Part shown: positions 1 to 7,594 of the stretch, piece after piece
How positions within the stretch are numbered: position 1 is the first letter of the stretch
Layout: every line of letters starts with the position of its first letter
Assembly (NCBI GenBank): GCA_963739975.1
Contig: CAVUCK010000012.1
Coordinates: 186,001-250,000 of the forward strand
Source: JALZMG01 sp963739975
GTDB taxonomy: Bacteria; Actinomycetota; Acidimicrobiia; Acidimicrobiales; Ilumatobacteraceae
Length of the DNA stretch: 64,000 nucleotides
Direction of reading: 5' to 3'
Notes under the pieces: model-generated
Databases searched by the model: none
Told to the model about the DNA's origin: nothing
What the model saw: the letters and a program-made list of their open reading frames with translations, nothing else
Position numbers and translations under genes: made by a program

Positions 1-1
1 G

Positions 2-331
2 CTCGCCGATGACGTCGAGATCGAGGTGCTGATGGACGATCCGGCATCGATCAGTCGCATCGACACGCCGCTGTGGGATGCGCTCAACCGGGCCGTGACC
101 GTGCCGTTCCCCGACGCCCGGCTGGCGCCGCAGTTCACCGTCGGGTTCACCGACGCCCGGGTGTTCCGCGACCTCGGCGCCGTCGCCTACGGCGCCGGGC
201 TGTTCAGCCCGCGCGTCGACCCCGCTGAGTTCGGTCGGCGGTTCCACGGCCACGACGAGCGCGTCGACGTCGAGTCGCTCGGCCTCACCGTCGAGCTGTG
301 GCAGCGCGTCGTCGCCGACCTGATGGCCTGA
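2..331 (+). CDS. M20-family metallopeptidase, C-terminal part
   Basis: The open frame enters from the left edge, so the N-terminal part and most metal ligands lie outside the window. The visible stretch of about 109 residues resembles the C-terminal half of the catalytic domain of M20 peptidases (carboxypeptidase/deacylase type): a GFTDARVFRDLGAVAYGAGL segment is where these enzymes keep the late part of the active site and the turn before the last helix. The substrate cannot be judged from this fragment. The next gene converges on it. Family assignment is moderately secure; specificity is unknown. Confidence 0.7.
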   Translation, partial: LADDVEIEVLMDDPASISRIDTPLWDALNRAVTVPFPDARLAPQFTVGFTDARVFRDLGAVAYGAGLFSPRVDPAEFGRRFHGHDERVDVESLGLTVELWQRVVADLMA

Positions 332-392
332 CGGGTTCTGGCCGTAGCGATCGACCGTTGTGAGTCGATCCGGACGGCCAGGACGGGATCTC

Positions 393-899
393 TCAGACGC
401 CGGTGTCGATCGGGGTCGCCGGTGGACCGTCGGCCAGCAGCTCGCCGAGCAACGACGGGAGTCGACGGGGCGCGAACACGACCCGGTCGTCAGCGGCCGC
501 CGCAGTCAACTCCGCGGTGGTCCACCACCGCAGCTCGTGGAGCCGTTCCGCCCGCAGCTGCTCCCACGTCAGTCGGGGCGCCGGTTCGAACTCGGGCGTG
601 CGGACGAGGTAGATCCGGTCGCGCTGGCCGTCCCAGCGGCCGTCGACGAACGGGACGATGTGCAGGCGGTCCCAGATGTGGGGACCCAGCTCGACGTCCT
701 GCAGCCCCAGCTCCTCGTCGAGCTCGCGCAGCAGGGTGGTGCGATCGTCCTCGCCCGCCTCCTGGCCGCCGCCTGGCGTGGCCCACACGGTCGCCGTCGG
801 GAACTCGAAGCGCACCAGCAGCACCCGATCGGCCGGATCGAGCACGAGCGCGCGGATCGACGAACGGATCCGCAGGTGCTCCGTGGCTCCCTCGTCCAC
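393..899 (-). CDS. Nudix hydrolase
   Basis: A 168-residue protein with a complete Nudix box at residues 44-66, following GX5EX7REUXEEXGU (it ends REL-DEELGL). Nudix enzymes cleave nucleoside diphosphates linked to another group, using Mg held by the Glu residues of the box. The full protein is about one Nudix domain and carries no second domain, so the substrate cannot be inferred. The GTG start at 899 directly follows the TGA of the upstream DUF3039 gene, so the two are probably one transcript. Function beyond the family is unknown. Confidence 0.9.
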   Translation of the reverse strand: MDEGATEHLRIRSSIRALVLDPADRVLLVRFEFPTATVWATPGGGQEAGEDDRTTLLRELDEELGLQDVELGPHIWDRLHIVPFVDGRWDGQRDRIYLVRTPEFEPAPRLTWEQLRAERLHELRWWTTAELTAAAADDRVVFAPRRLPSLLGELLADGPPATPIDTGV

Positions 900-1220
900 T
901 CAGTCGGTGGGCGCGTCGGACAGGCCGTCGTTGAACGACTTGTACAGGTCGTAGATCGACTTGCACTCCTGGCACAGCGGCAGCTGCTTGGGGTCGCGTG
1001 ACGGCACCCACACGTGACCGCACAGCGCCTCCACCGGAGTTCCGTAGATGCGCGCCTCGAGCACCTTGGCCGTGGCGGACTCGCCGGGCGCCACCTTCAC
1101 GATGTGCGCCTGCAGGGGGTCACCGGGCTCGACGACCTCCTCGCGCTCCTCGACGAGCACGGGAGCCGGACGGGTCACTGCCGGGCGGGTCGGCGCGGGG
1201 GCGACACCGGGCGTAGCCAT
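900..1220 (-). CDS. DUF3039 family protein
   Basis: A 106-residue protein matching the actinobacterial DUF3039 family. The first 40 residues are Pro/Ala-rich and probably disordered; the conserved part has GTPVEALCGHVWVPSRDP followed by LCQEC, giving Cys67, Cys83 and Cys86, a likely metal-binding set. The family has no established function that I know. Its stop codon touches the GTG of the Nudix gene (TGAGTG), suggesting cotranscription. Confidence 0.85.
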   Translation of the reverse strand: MATPGVAPAPTRPAVTRPAPVLVEEREEVVEPGDPLQAHIVKVAPGESATAKVLEARIYGTPVEALCGHVWVPSRDPKQLPLCQECKSIYDLYKSFNDGLSDAPTD

Positions 1221-1229
1221 GGCGATCAG

Positions 1230-1634
1230 TCAACCACCTCGGGGATCGGGACCCAGGAGGTCCCACCGGTTGCCGGCAACGTCGAGGAACACGACCACCT
1301 CGCCGTAGGGCTCGGACCGAGGCGACTCGAGGAACCGGACACCGGCCGCCTCCATCCGCCGGACCGTCGACGCGAAGTCGTCGACGCGCAGGAACAGGCC
1401 GACTCGGTCGCCGACCTGGCGGCCGACGGCGGCCGCCTGCTCATCCCCGTCGGCGACGGCGAGCAGGACGCCTGTCGCCGCGCCGGGCGGGCGGACCACG
1501 ACCCACCGCTTCGCCCGCCCGTCGGTCGTCGTCGCCGGCTCGTCGGCGGACAGCTCGAAGCCGAGCACGCCGACGAAGAAGTCGACGGCCGCGTCTTGGT
1601 CCTCGACGAGGACCGTCACCAGGTCGAGCTGCAC
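1230..1634 (-). CDS. VOC (glyoxalase/bleomycin resistance fold) protein
   Basis: A single-module vicinal-oxygen-chelate protein of about 134 residues: beta-alpha-beta-beta-beta pattern beginning LDLVTVLVEDQDAAVDFF and ending in the EVVVFLDVAGNRWDLL strand that usually carries the last metal ligand. Members bind a metal or small ligand and range from lyases and dioxygenases to drug-binding proteins; nothing here selects one role. I chose GTG at 1634; a TTG at 1643 would add three residues. It stands alone between DUF3039 and the HD hydrolase, all on the minus strand. Confidence 0.85.
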   Translation of the reverse strand: MQLDLVTVLVEDQDAAVDFFVGVLGFELSADEPATTTDGRAKRWVVVRPPGAATGVLLAVADGDEQAAAVGRQVGDRVGLFLRVDDFASTVRRMEAAGVRFLESPRSEPYGEVVVFLDVAGNRWDLLGPDPRGG

Positions 1635-1676
1635 GATCGTCAATCTTGGCGCGACCGAGTCCCGGCCGTCAGGAGG

Positions 1677-2303
1677 TCATGACAGCGACGCCAGCTCGGC
1701 CGCCACGTTGGCCCGGGCCCGCGCCTCCCAGCGGCGCCGGCCCGTCGGCGTCGCATACAGCGGCACCCGATCGAGCATGCCCCGCAGCACCGCGCCCCGA
1801 CCGACACGCCACGCCGCATCGTCGACGTGGCCGTACTCGGTGCGCACCCCGGTGACGTAGGCCTGGTAGGCGGCCGGGTCGCTGCCCAGCACGGCCAGGT
1901 CGGCGTCGACGAGCACGTTGACGGCGGCGTCGTCGGTCGGCGCGTGGTCTGCGGTCGCCCGCACGAGCTGGGCCACTGTGTCGGCGCGCGCCTGCGGCCA
2001 CCCAAGGTCGAGCAGGACCCGGCGGGCCAAGGCCGCGCTCTGGGCCTCGTTGTCCGTCGCCGCTGCGTCGTAGACGGCGTCGTGGAAGAAGGCGGCGACG
2101 ACGACGGCGTCGAGGTCGTCGACCGGCTCCTCGGTCGCCAGCTCCTGGACGTGGCGAACCACCCAGGTGACATGGCGCACGGTGTGGTACCGGCGGTGAG
2201 CCTGGCGGTGCCGACCGACCACGTCGTCGAAGGCCGCCTCGGCGTCCGGTGACGTCCCCACCGCCGCCGCCCAGGCCACCCGCAGTTCGGTGTCGTCAGG
2301 CAT
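1677..2303 (-). CDS. HD-domain metal-dependent phosphohydrolase-like protein (COG4339 type)
   Basis: A 208-residue all-helical protein. HRRYHTVRHV at residues 36-45 and AAFFHDAVYD with the HD pair at residues 74-75 match the small HD hydrolases of the COG4339 group; a late ADHAPTDDAAVNVLVDADLA stretch provides the further His/Asp ligands. HD enzymes hydrolyse phosphate esters, often of nucleotides; this group has no assigned substrate. The frame is open much further upstream, but the conserved region begins just after ATG 2303, so I start there. It is divergent from the DUF4031 gene, with 56 bp between starts. Confidence 0.8.
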   Translation of the reverse strand: MPDDTELRVAWAAAVGTSPDAEAAFDDVVGRHRQAHRRYHTVRHVTWVVRHVQELATEEPVDDLDAVVVAAFFHDAVYDAAATDNEAQSAALARRVLLDLGWPQARADTVAQLVRATADHAPTDDAAVNVLVDADLAVLGSDPAAYQAYVTGVRTEYGHVDDAAWRVGRGAVLRGMLDRVPLYATPTGRRRWEARARANVAAELASLS

Positions 2304-2359
2304 CAGCCGAGTCTTGCCCTCGCGCGATGAGCTCGACCCGTCCGACAGACTGCGGTGCG

Positions 2360-2638
2360 ATGGCGGTGCTCGTGGACGAACCCCGGTGGTGGTGGCGCGG
2401 CCGCAAGTGGTGCCATCTCGTGAGCGACTCGTCGCTCGACGAGCTGCACGAGTTCGCGGCGGGCCTCGGCATCCCGCGGCGCGGGTTCCAGGGCGACCAC
2501 TACGACGTGCCGGAGGAGCTCCGCCAGGAGGTGGTGGCGGCCGGCGCGGTGGAAGTCGAGAGTCGCGAGCTGGTCCGCCGGCTGCGTGCCGCCGGGCTGC
2601 GGCTGACCCCGGCGCAGCGGCGGGCCCGCACCGGCTGA
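2360..2638 (+). CDS. DUF4031 domain protein
   Basis: A 92-residue protein that is entirely one DUF4031 domain: MAVLVDEPRWWWRGRKWCHL, then SDSSLDELHEFAAGLGIPRR, GDHYDVPEE and SRELVRRLRAAGLR. The family is common in actinobacteria and proteobacteria and has no established activity. The open frame extends upstream, but the conserved start is the ATG at 2360. It ends exactly at the position before the end of the convergent gene at 2639, so the two genes meet with no spacer. Confidence 0.85.
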   Translation: MAVLVDEPRWWWRGRKWCHLVSDSSLDELHEFAAGLGIPRRGFQGDHYDVPEELRQEVVAAGAVEVESRELVRRLRAAGLRLTPAQRRARTG

Positions 2639-3085
2639 TCACGACCACCTCGGCGGCTCGGCGAGGAGGTCTCGTGGGCACCACGCCGTCGGTGGTCCGA
2701 GATCGTCCGAGATGACGAACCACTCGAGCAGCTCGACTCCGGCCTGCTCGGCGGCGTCGCTGGCCTCCAGCCAGCGGTCGGCGTCGTCGTCGAGCTGGCC
2801 GCCGCCCGGGCGGACCGACGCGACGACGATGGCGGCGGCGCCCTGCGCGTCGACGAGCGATTCGGCCAATCGCTCCACGATCTCGACGACGGCGTCGGGC
2901 TCGTCGGTGCCGTCGACGATGACGACGGTGCGCCCACGTCGGTCGCCGTCCAGCACGAGGACGACCACCTCCGAGCGCATCGGGCGGGTGACCGCCAAAC
3001 GGATGACGGCCAACGCCGCGTCGGCCGAGTCGACGGGGTCGATGCCGGCGCGCGGCAGTCGGTGCACGCCGCAGAAGTGAGACAC
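2639..3085 (-). CDS. conserved actinobacterial protein of unknown function
   Basis: A 148-residue protein that I do not recognise by name. It looks like a Rossmann-like or JAB/RadC-like alpha/beta domain: a central SEVVVLVLDGDRRGRTVVIVDGT strand-turn-strand, an AAAIVVASVRPGGG strand, and ELLEWFVISDD near the C-terminus. No zinc-binding JAMM signature is visible, so RadC activity is not supported. Start is GTG at 3085 with a good GGGAGG SD 5 nt upstream. The 150-bp space upstream carries three GGTGTCAC boxes in alternating orientation, so this gene may be specifically regulated. Confidence 0.7.
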   Translation of the reverse strand: MSHFCGVHRLPRAGIDPVDSADAALAVIRLAVTRPMRSEVVVLVLDGDRRGRTVVIVDGTDEPDAVVEIVERLAESLVDAQGAAAIVVASVRPGGGQLDDDADRWLEASDAAEQAGVELLEWFVISDDLGPPTAWCPRDLLAEPPRWS

Positions 3086-3238
3086 GGGAACCTCCCTCGT
3101 GCCGGGCCGGAGGCCCGTACTGATGAGGGGGATGTCGGTGTCGATGAACCTACGCCAGGGGTGTCACGACCGCCGGGCGACTCGAGCGCGCCGGCCACTC
3201 GGTCACCGGCGCCGTGACACCACGGCAGGCGAACGGTG
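3086..3238. promoter_or_regulatory. intergenic region with three GGTGTCAC boxes
   Basis: GGTGTCAC occurs at 3160-3167 and 3235-3242 and as its reverse complement GTGACACC at 3214-3221. The spacing is irregular. The boxes lie between the MFS gene end and the start of the gene at 3085 and could be operator sites for the latter. A short GC hairpin is next to the SD. This is a pattern call only. Confidence 0.3.
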
Positions 3239-4441
3239 TCACGACGAACGGGACGGTGTCGCCAGCTCGCCGGCGGCGCGGACCGGCAGGCGGCTGAGGG
3301 CGACGGCGACGCCGGCCCCACCGGCCACCATCAGGACGGCGACGGCGATCGAGCTGCCGCCGGCGATGAGGCCGATCGCCGGCGACGCCAGGAGGAACCC
3401 GAGCCGGGCGCCCGACGAGAAGGCCGCCATGCCGGAGTGCGAGCCGTGCGTCAGGTCGCTGGCGGCTCGGAACAGCAGCGGGAACAGCGTCGACAGCCCG
3501 AGCCCGGCGACGATCAGTCCGGCGCCGGCGGCCACGGGGTGCGGCGCCAGCGTGGCGATCACCACTCCGACCGCGGCCAGCGCAGCACCGCATCGTCGAG
3601 TGGCCTCCAACCCGTAGCGGTCAGTGACGTGGTCGCCGACGAGCCGGCCGATCAGCATCCCGCCGGCGACGGCGACGAACCCGAGGCCAGCCGCGCCCGG
3701 TCCGAGGTCGAAGCGGTCGGCCATCATCAGCGCCGCCCACTCGTTCGGTGGCGCCTCGGCCAGGGCGACGGCCAACCCGACGAGGAGCAGGCGCAGCAGG
3801 ATCGAGCGCGGCCACGCACCGGCGGAGCTCGTGGTGTCGCCGGCTGGCCGGCCGGCCGGCGACGACGGCAAGAGCCAGCGGGTCGCCACGGCGGTCATCC
3901 CGACGAGCACCGCAGCGGTCAACAGCAGCTGGACCCAGAGCTCGAGCCCAACCTGGGCGGCGCGACTGGCCAGGAGGCCACCGACGACGCTGCCCGCCGA
4001 CCAAAGGGCGTGGAAGCGATTGATGATCGATGAGCCACCGCGCCGCTGGAGCTCCACCGCCTGAGCGTTCATGGCCACGTCGGTCAAACCGTCGAACGCG
4101 CCGATCAGGATCAGCGAGGCGAACACCAGCACGGCGGTCGGGGCGACACCCATCAGCGGCAGGGCGACCGAGAGCGCGGCCGACGTGAGCGCCGTCATCG
4201 TGCGGCTGCCGAAGCGGTCGACCATCCGTCCGCTGACGAGGCTGGCGGCCAGGCCACCCACACCGGCGCCGACGAGAGCGACGCCGAGCGCCGTGTCCGA
4301 GACGTCGATGCGGGCCTGGATCTCCGGCAACCGCGGCAACCACGACGCGAACGTGATGCCGTTGACGAAGAAGACGGCTCCGATGGCCAGCCGCGCCGAG
4401 CGAGTCCGGGCCGCCGGGACGTCCGTAGCGTGAGGGGTCAT
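3239..4441 (-). CDS. MFS transporter, 12 TM
   Basis: A 400-residue major facilitator with about 12 hydrophobic helices. The first helix is followed by FASWLPRLPEIQARI, and helix 2-3 carries GRMVDRFGSRTM, the usual motif A region. The FASWLPRLP and LGFDAVAMNAQ-like features fit the group of putative sugar or small-molecule MFS permeases (YbjJ-like), but the substrate cannot be deduced. The ATG at 4441 shares two bases with the ATG of divergent arsC at 4440, so there is no room for an SD on either strand if both starts are right. Confidence 0.85.
   Translation of the reverse strand: MTPHATDVPAARTRSARLAIGAVFFVNGITFASWLPRLPEIQARIDVSDTALGVALVGAGVGGLAASLVSGRMVDRFGSRTMTALTSAALSVALPLMGVAPTAVLVFASLILIGAFDGLTDVAMNAQAVELQRRGGSSIINRFHALWSAGSVVGGLLASRAAQVGLELWVQLLLTAAVLVGMTAVATRWLLPSSPAGRPAGDTTSSAGAWPRSILLRLLLVGLAVALAEAPPNEWAALMMADRFDLGPGAAGLGFVAVAGGMLIGRLVGDHVTDRYGLEATRRCGAALAAVGVVIATLAPHPVAAGAGLIVAGLGLSTLFPLLFRAASDLTHGSHSGMAAFSSGARLGFLLASPAIGLIAGGSSIAVAVLMVAGGAGVAVALSRLPVRAAGELATPSRSS
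4426..4431 (+). promoter_or_regulatory. -10 box (TAGCGT) of arsC-like gene
   Basis: TAGCGT sits 8 nt before the ATG at 4440 and no SD is present, as expected for a leaderless transcript. The box lies inside the 5' coding end of the divergent MFS gene. Confidence 0.45.
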
Positions 4442-4793
4442 GGCCGCCGTGACGATCTACCACAACCCGCGCTGCACCAAGTCCCGCCAGGCGATGGCCG
4501 TCGCCGAGGAGCTGGGCGTCGACGTCGACGTGGTGCGCTACCTCGACGACCCTCCCGACGCGGTCACGCTGCGGGCGATCGTCGACAAGCTCGACGGCCC
4601 GCTCGAACAGCTCGTGCGGCGCGACCGCTGGGACGAGCTCGGGGTGACCGACGCCGACGTGGCCACGGCCGACGCAGTCGTCGATGTACTCGTGCGCCAC
4701 CCGCAGCTGCTGCAGCGGCCGTTGCTCGTGACGAGCGACCGGGCCGTGATCGGCCGCCCGACGGAGCGGGCTCGCGAGGTGCTCGCCGGCTGA
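4440..4793 (+). CDS. ArsC/Spx-family arsenate reductase-like protein
   Basis: A 117-residue thioredoxin-fold protein of the glutaredoxin-coupled ArsC family. The catalytic Cys is Cys12 in IYHNPRCTKSRQ, and RPLLVTSDRAVIGRPTE near the C-terminus is the family's arsenate-binding Arg region. It would reduce arsenate or another oxidised substrate with glutathione/glutaredoxin or mycothiol as donor; no arsenite exporter or ArsR lies beside it, so a general redox role is as likely. The start overlaps the divergent MFS start, and a TAGCGT box 8 nt upstream supports a leaderless mRNA. Confidence 0.85.
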   Translation: MAAVTIYHNPRCTKSRQAMAVAEELGVDVDVVRYLDDPPDAVTLRAIVDKLDGPLEQLVRRDRWDELGVTDADVATADAVVDVLVRHPQLLQRPLLVTSDRAVIGRPTERAREVLAG

Positions 4794-4809
4794 CGCCGGA
4801 CGGTTGCCG

Positions 4810-5232
4810 TCATTCGGCCGGAGGGCGGCGCAGCCGCTTCGTCTCCGACCGGCGGCGCTTGTCCTCGGCGCGCCGCCGCCGGGATCCTGTGGTCGGGCGA
4901 GTCGGGCGGCGGCGTGGCGGCGGCGGAGCGATCGCCCCGGCGACGAGCCGCCCGAGGCGCTCGGCGGCCAGCTCGCGGTTGCGCAGCTGCGATCGGCGCT
5001 CGGACGCGGTGACGGTCACGACGCCGTCGATCAGCGCCGATCCGAGACGCTGGCATGCTCGTTCCCGCTGCGTCGAGGTCAGCACCGGTGAGGCGAGGAG
5101 GTCCCACGACAGCTCGACGCGGGAGTCGGTGGTGTTGACGTGTTGACCGCCGGCGCCCGATGAGCGCGAAAATCGCCACCGCAGCTCGGCAACGGGGATG
5201 GTGACGTGCGGGTCCACCACGACGTCGTCCAT
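4810..5232 (-). CDS. arfB: peptidyl-tRNA hydrolase ArfB-like (release-factor GGQ domain)
   Basis: A 140-residue protein with a release-factor catalytic domain: SRSSGAGGQHVNTTDSRVEL, with GGQ at residues 28-30, and a basic C-terminal tail (SRRRRAEDKRRRSETKRLRR) that in ArfB/YaeJ enters the empty mRNA channel of stalled ribosomes. It hydrolyses peptidyl-tRNA on non-stop ribosomes. The codon-recognition domains of true release factors are absent, as expected. The frame is open further upstream, but the family starts near ATG 5232. A CACACT box lies 6 nt upstream, mirrored by one in front of the divergent gene at 5278. Confidence 0.88.
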   Translation of the reverse strand: MDDVVVDPHVTIPVAELRWRFSRSSGAGGQHVNTTDSRVELSWDLLASPVLTSTQRERACQRLGSALIDGVVTVTASERRSQLRNRELAAERLGRLVAGAIAPPPPRRRPTRPTTGSRRRRAEDKRRRSETKRLRRPPAE

Positions 5233-5277
5233 CTCGCCAGTGTGCTGCCGTCTGCATCCCGGGAGCACACTGCGGGC

Positions 5278-6117
5278 ATGCAACTCGGCCTGTTCAGCAT
5301 CAACATGGGGCCGTGCGCCCAGCCGGAAGGGCTGGCCGAGACGGCGGCTGCCGCCGAGGCGGCCGGGTTCGAATCGGTGTGGGCTGGCGAGCACGTCGTG
5401 CTGCCGGACCCGCAGGTGCCGCCGTCGCCGATGGCGCCACAGGACTCGGCGCTCGACCCGCTGCTGGCGCTGACGTGGGCGGCGGCAAGCACGTCGACCG
5501 TGCGTCTAGCGACGGGGATCGTGATCGTGCCGCAGCGCAACCCGGTCGTGCTGGCCAAGCAGGTCGCCAGCCTCGACGTGCTGAGCGGGGGGCGGGTGAC
5601 GCTCGGCATCGGCGTCGGGTACCTGGAGCCCGAGTTCCGGGCGATCGGCGCCAACTACGACGAGCGCGGAGCGGTGACCGACGAGTACCTGGCCGCCATG
5701 ACCTCGCTCTGGTACGACGAGCACCCGGAGTTCCACGGCCGCTTCGCCGACTTCGCCGGGGTCGACGCCCACCCGCGGCCGGTGCAGCAGCCGATCCCGA
5801 TCGTCGTCGGCGGGCACTCGGCGCCGGCGTACCGGCGGTCGGTGGCCGGCGCCCAGGGCTGGTACGGCTTCGCCCAGCGACCCGAGGACACGGCGGCGTC
5901 GTTGGCCGGCTTGCGGGAGGCGGCGGGCCAGGTCGACCGGGCCGAGTCGCTCGGTCGGCTGGAGATCTCGGTCACGCCACGGGGACGGCTGACCGCAGAG
6001 ACCGCCTCGGCGTTCGCCGACCTTGGTGTCGACCGGTTGGTCGTGATGCCGCGGCCTGGCACCGACGTCCAGGAGACCATCGACACCGCCGTGGCCGCCA
6101 TCGCTCACCTCCCCTGA
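5278..6117 (+). CDS. LLM-class F420-dependent oxidoreductase
   Basis: A 279-residue TIM-barrel protein of the bacterial luciferase-like family. MQLGLFSINMGP at the N-terminus, AAEAAGFESVWAGEHVV, LATGIVIVPQRNPVVLAKQ and GGRVTLGIGVGYLEPEF are typical of actinobacterial F420-dependent members (TIGR03619-like). Such enzymes transfer hydride between F420H2 and small organic substrates; the substrate is unknown. The start ATG follows a CACACT box by 6 nt with no SD. Its 3' end faces the PLP enzyme gene across an 85-bp palindromic repeat. Confidence 0.88.
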   Translation: MQLGLFSINMGPCAQPEGLAETAAAAEAAGFESVWAGEHVVLPDPQVPPSPMAPQDSALDPLLALTWAAASTSTVRLATGIVIVPQRNPVVLAKQVASLDVLSGGRVTLGIGVGYLEPEFRAIGANYDERGAVTDEYLAAMTSLWYDEHPEFHGRFADFAGVDAHPRPVQQPIPIVVGGHSAPAYRRSVAGAQGWYGFAQRPEDTAASLAGLREAAGQVDRAESLGRLEISVTPRGRLTAETASAFADLGVDRLVVMPRPGTDVQETIDTAVAAIAHLP

Positions 6118-6129
6118 CCCTCACCAGGT

Positions 6130-6214
6130 CCATCCGAGGGTTTGAGTGCATCGGAGGGTTTGGCGCACCGCATCCGGTACGGAAACCCTCCGGTGCCGTG
6201 AAACCCTCGGATGG
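6130..6214. repeat. 85-bp four-arm palindromic repeat, copy A
   Basis: Outer arms CCATCCGAGGGTTT (6130-6143) and AAACCCTCGGATGG (6201-6214); inner arms GCATCGGAGGGTTT and AAACCCTCCGGTGC; 4-nt spacers and a 21-nt centre. It ends one base before the stop codon of the gene at 6215 and lies between convergent genes, so it may act as a bidirectional terminator. Copies B and C are at 21014 and 25070. Confidence 0.9.
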
Positions 6215-7468
6215 CTATTCGAGGGTGGCGTAGTTGGTGGAGCGGTCGGCGGCGCGTTGGCCGCGCACCTCGGCGACGCAGTCGGCCAGGTCGGCGAGGT
6301 ACGCCTCGATCACGTCGGCGTTGCCGTAGCTGACCGTCGAATGGAGCGTGTCGGGAGGGCCCTGACGGTCGTGGAACCACCCCCGCCGGCCCAGCGCGTC
6401 GCCGAGGGCGAACACGTCAAGCGGTGGGTCGACGGACGGGTCGGCGGCCATCGCCACGACGTGGTACGTGCCATCGCCGAGCACCCGCACGCCGTCGGTG
6501 GCGGCGATGCCGGCGCGCATCCGATCGGCGACCTCGAGCGTGGTGCGAGTGCGCTCGAGGTACCCGTCCACCCCGAGGTGGGCCATCACCGCCCACGCCG
6601 CCGCCATCGGCAGGCCGGCCCGCGTCCCCTGCAGGTTCGGGGAGGCGTAGAAGCCGCCGAGCCAGCCGTCGAACACGAACGTCTGGTACCGCCGCAGCTC
6701 CTTGGTTCGGTGGAGGATCACCGACACGCCTTTGGGCGCGTAGCCGAGCTTGTGGATGTCGGCCGAGATGGAGTGCACGCCCTCGACCCCGAAGTCCCAC
6801 GGGGGGACGGGTCGTCCGAGCAGCTCGGCGAACGGCAACACGAACCCACCCATGCAGGCGTCGACGTGACAGTTGGCGCCGACCGACGCGGCCACCTCGG
6901 CGATCGCCGGGATCGGATCGACCACCCCCTGCGGGTACTGCGGTGCCGATCCGACGACGAGCACGGTGCGTGGCCCAACCGCCGCCGCCATGGCGTCGAC
7001 GTCGACCGTCCAGTCGGCGAGCACCGGCACCTTCACCACACCCATACCGAACAGGTGGGCCGACTTGTGGAAGGCGGCGTGCGCACTTTCGGCCAGCACG
7101 ATCTCGGGCTCGGTGATCCCCCGCTCGATCCGCCCCCGCTCCCGGGCGGCGAGCACTGCGCACTGGATCGACTCGGTGCCGCCGCTGGTCAGGAAGCCGC
7201 TGGTGGTGTCGGGCCCGTGCAGCAGGCCGGCCGTCCACCTGACGACCTCGGACTGGATCTGGCCGAGCGACGGGAACGCCTTGGTGTTGAGGGCGTTCTC
7301 ATGGAGGTACAGCCGCGCCGCCTGCTCGGCGACCTCGTGCACCGACGGGCCGCCGTCGTAGACCATGCCGAACGTTCGCCCACCGGCCCAGTCGACGTCG
7401 TCCGCGCGCTTGGCCGCCAACTCGGACATCACGTCGTCGACCGGGCGACCCTCGCGAGGCAGGTGCAT
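6215..7468 (-). CDS. PLP-dependent lyase/decarboxylase, sphingosine-1-phosphate-lyase-like
   Basis: A 417-residue fold-type I PLP enzyme. TSGGTESI (residues 94-101) contacts the cofactor phosphate, HVDACMGGF (201-209) holds the ring-pairing Asp, and SISADIHKLGYAPKG places the Schiff-base Lys at residue 240. The following FDGWLGGFYASPNLQGTRAG closely resembles the eukaryotic sphingosine-1-phosphate lyase (SPL) pattern, more than glutamate or tyrosine decarboxylases. Eukaryotic SPL cleaves phosphorylated sphingoid bases; bacterial homologues vary and may act on other amines. No N-terminal membrane helix is present. Downstream of metH and separated from it by a strong hairpin. Confidence 0.8.
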   Translation of the reverse strand: MHLPREGRPVDDVMSELAAKRADDVDWAGGRTFGMVYDGGPSVHEVAEQAARLYLHENALNTKAFPSLGQIQSEVVRWTAGLLHGPDTTSGFLTSGGTESIQCAVLAARERGRIERGITEPEIVLAESAHAAFHKSAHLFGMGVVKVPVLADWTVDVDAMAAAVGPRTVLVVGSAPQYPQGVVDPIPAIAEVAASVGANCHVDACMGGFVLPFAELLGRPVPPWDFGVEGVHSISADIHKLGYAPKGVSVILHRTKELRRYQTFVFDGWLGGFYASPNLQGTRAGLPMAAAWAVMAHLGVDGYLERTRTTLEVADRMRAGIAATDGVRVLGDGTYHVVAMAADPSVDPPLDVFALGDALGRRGWFHDRQGPPDTLHSTVSYGNADVIEAYLADLADCVAEVRGQRAADRSTNYATLE

Positions 7469-7518
7469 CCCGGGATGGTGGCATGCTGTCGCTCCTCGAC
7501 GCGAAGCCCTGAGTCCTC

Positions 7519-7568
7519 GTTTACGTCCGGATCCTGGTTACCCGTGTAACCAAAATCCGGACGTAAAC
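7519..7568. terminator. long hairpin after metH
   Basis: Arms GTTTACGTCCGGAT (7519-7532) and ATCCGGACGTAAAC (7555-7568), with an inner pair TGGTTAC/GTAACCA and a CCGT loop. No U-run follows in the metH direction, but the stem is strong and sits between metH and the downstream PLP gene. Confidence 0.65.
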
Positions 7569-7594
7569 GTCAGCGGGCGTAAACGTCAGCGGGC
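7563..7594. repeat. 16-bp tandem duplication at the metH stop codon
   Basis: GTAAACGTCAGCGGGC occurs twice in a row (7563-7578 and 7579-7594). The second copy contains the metH stop codon, so the last codons and stop have been duplicated into the 3' flank. Confidence 0.85.

Noticed and set aside
2639..3085. RadC/JAB DNA-repair assignment
   Set aside because: Some strand patterns resemble RadC, but no His-x-His-x-Asp metal motif is present, so I left it as unknown.
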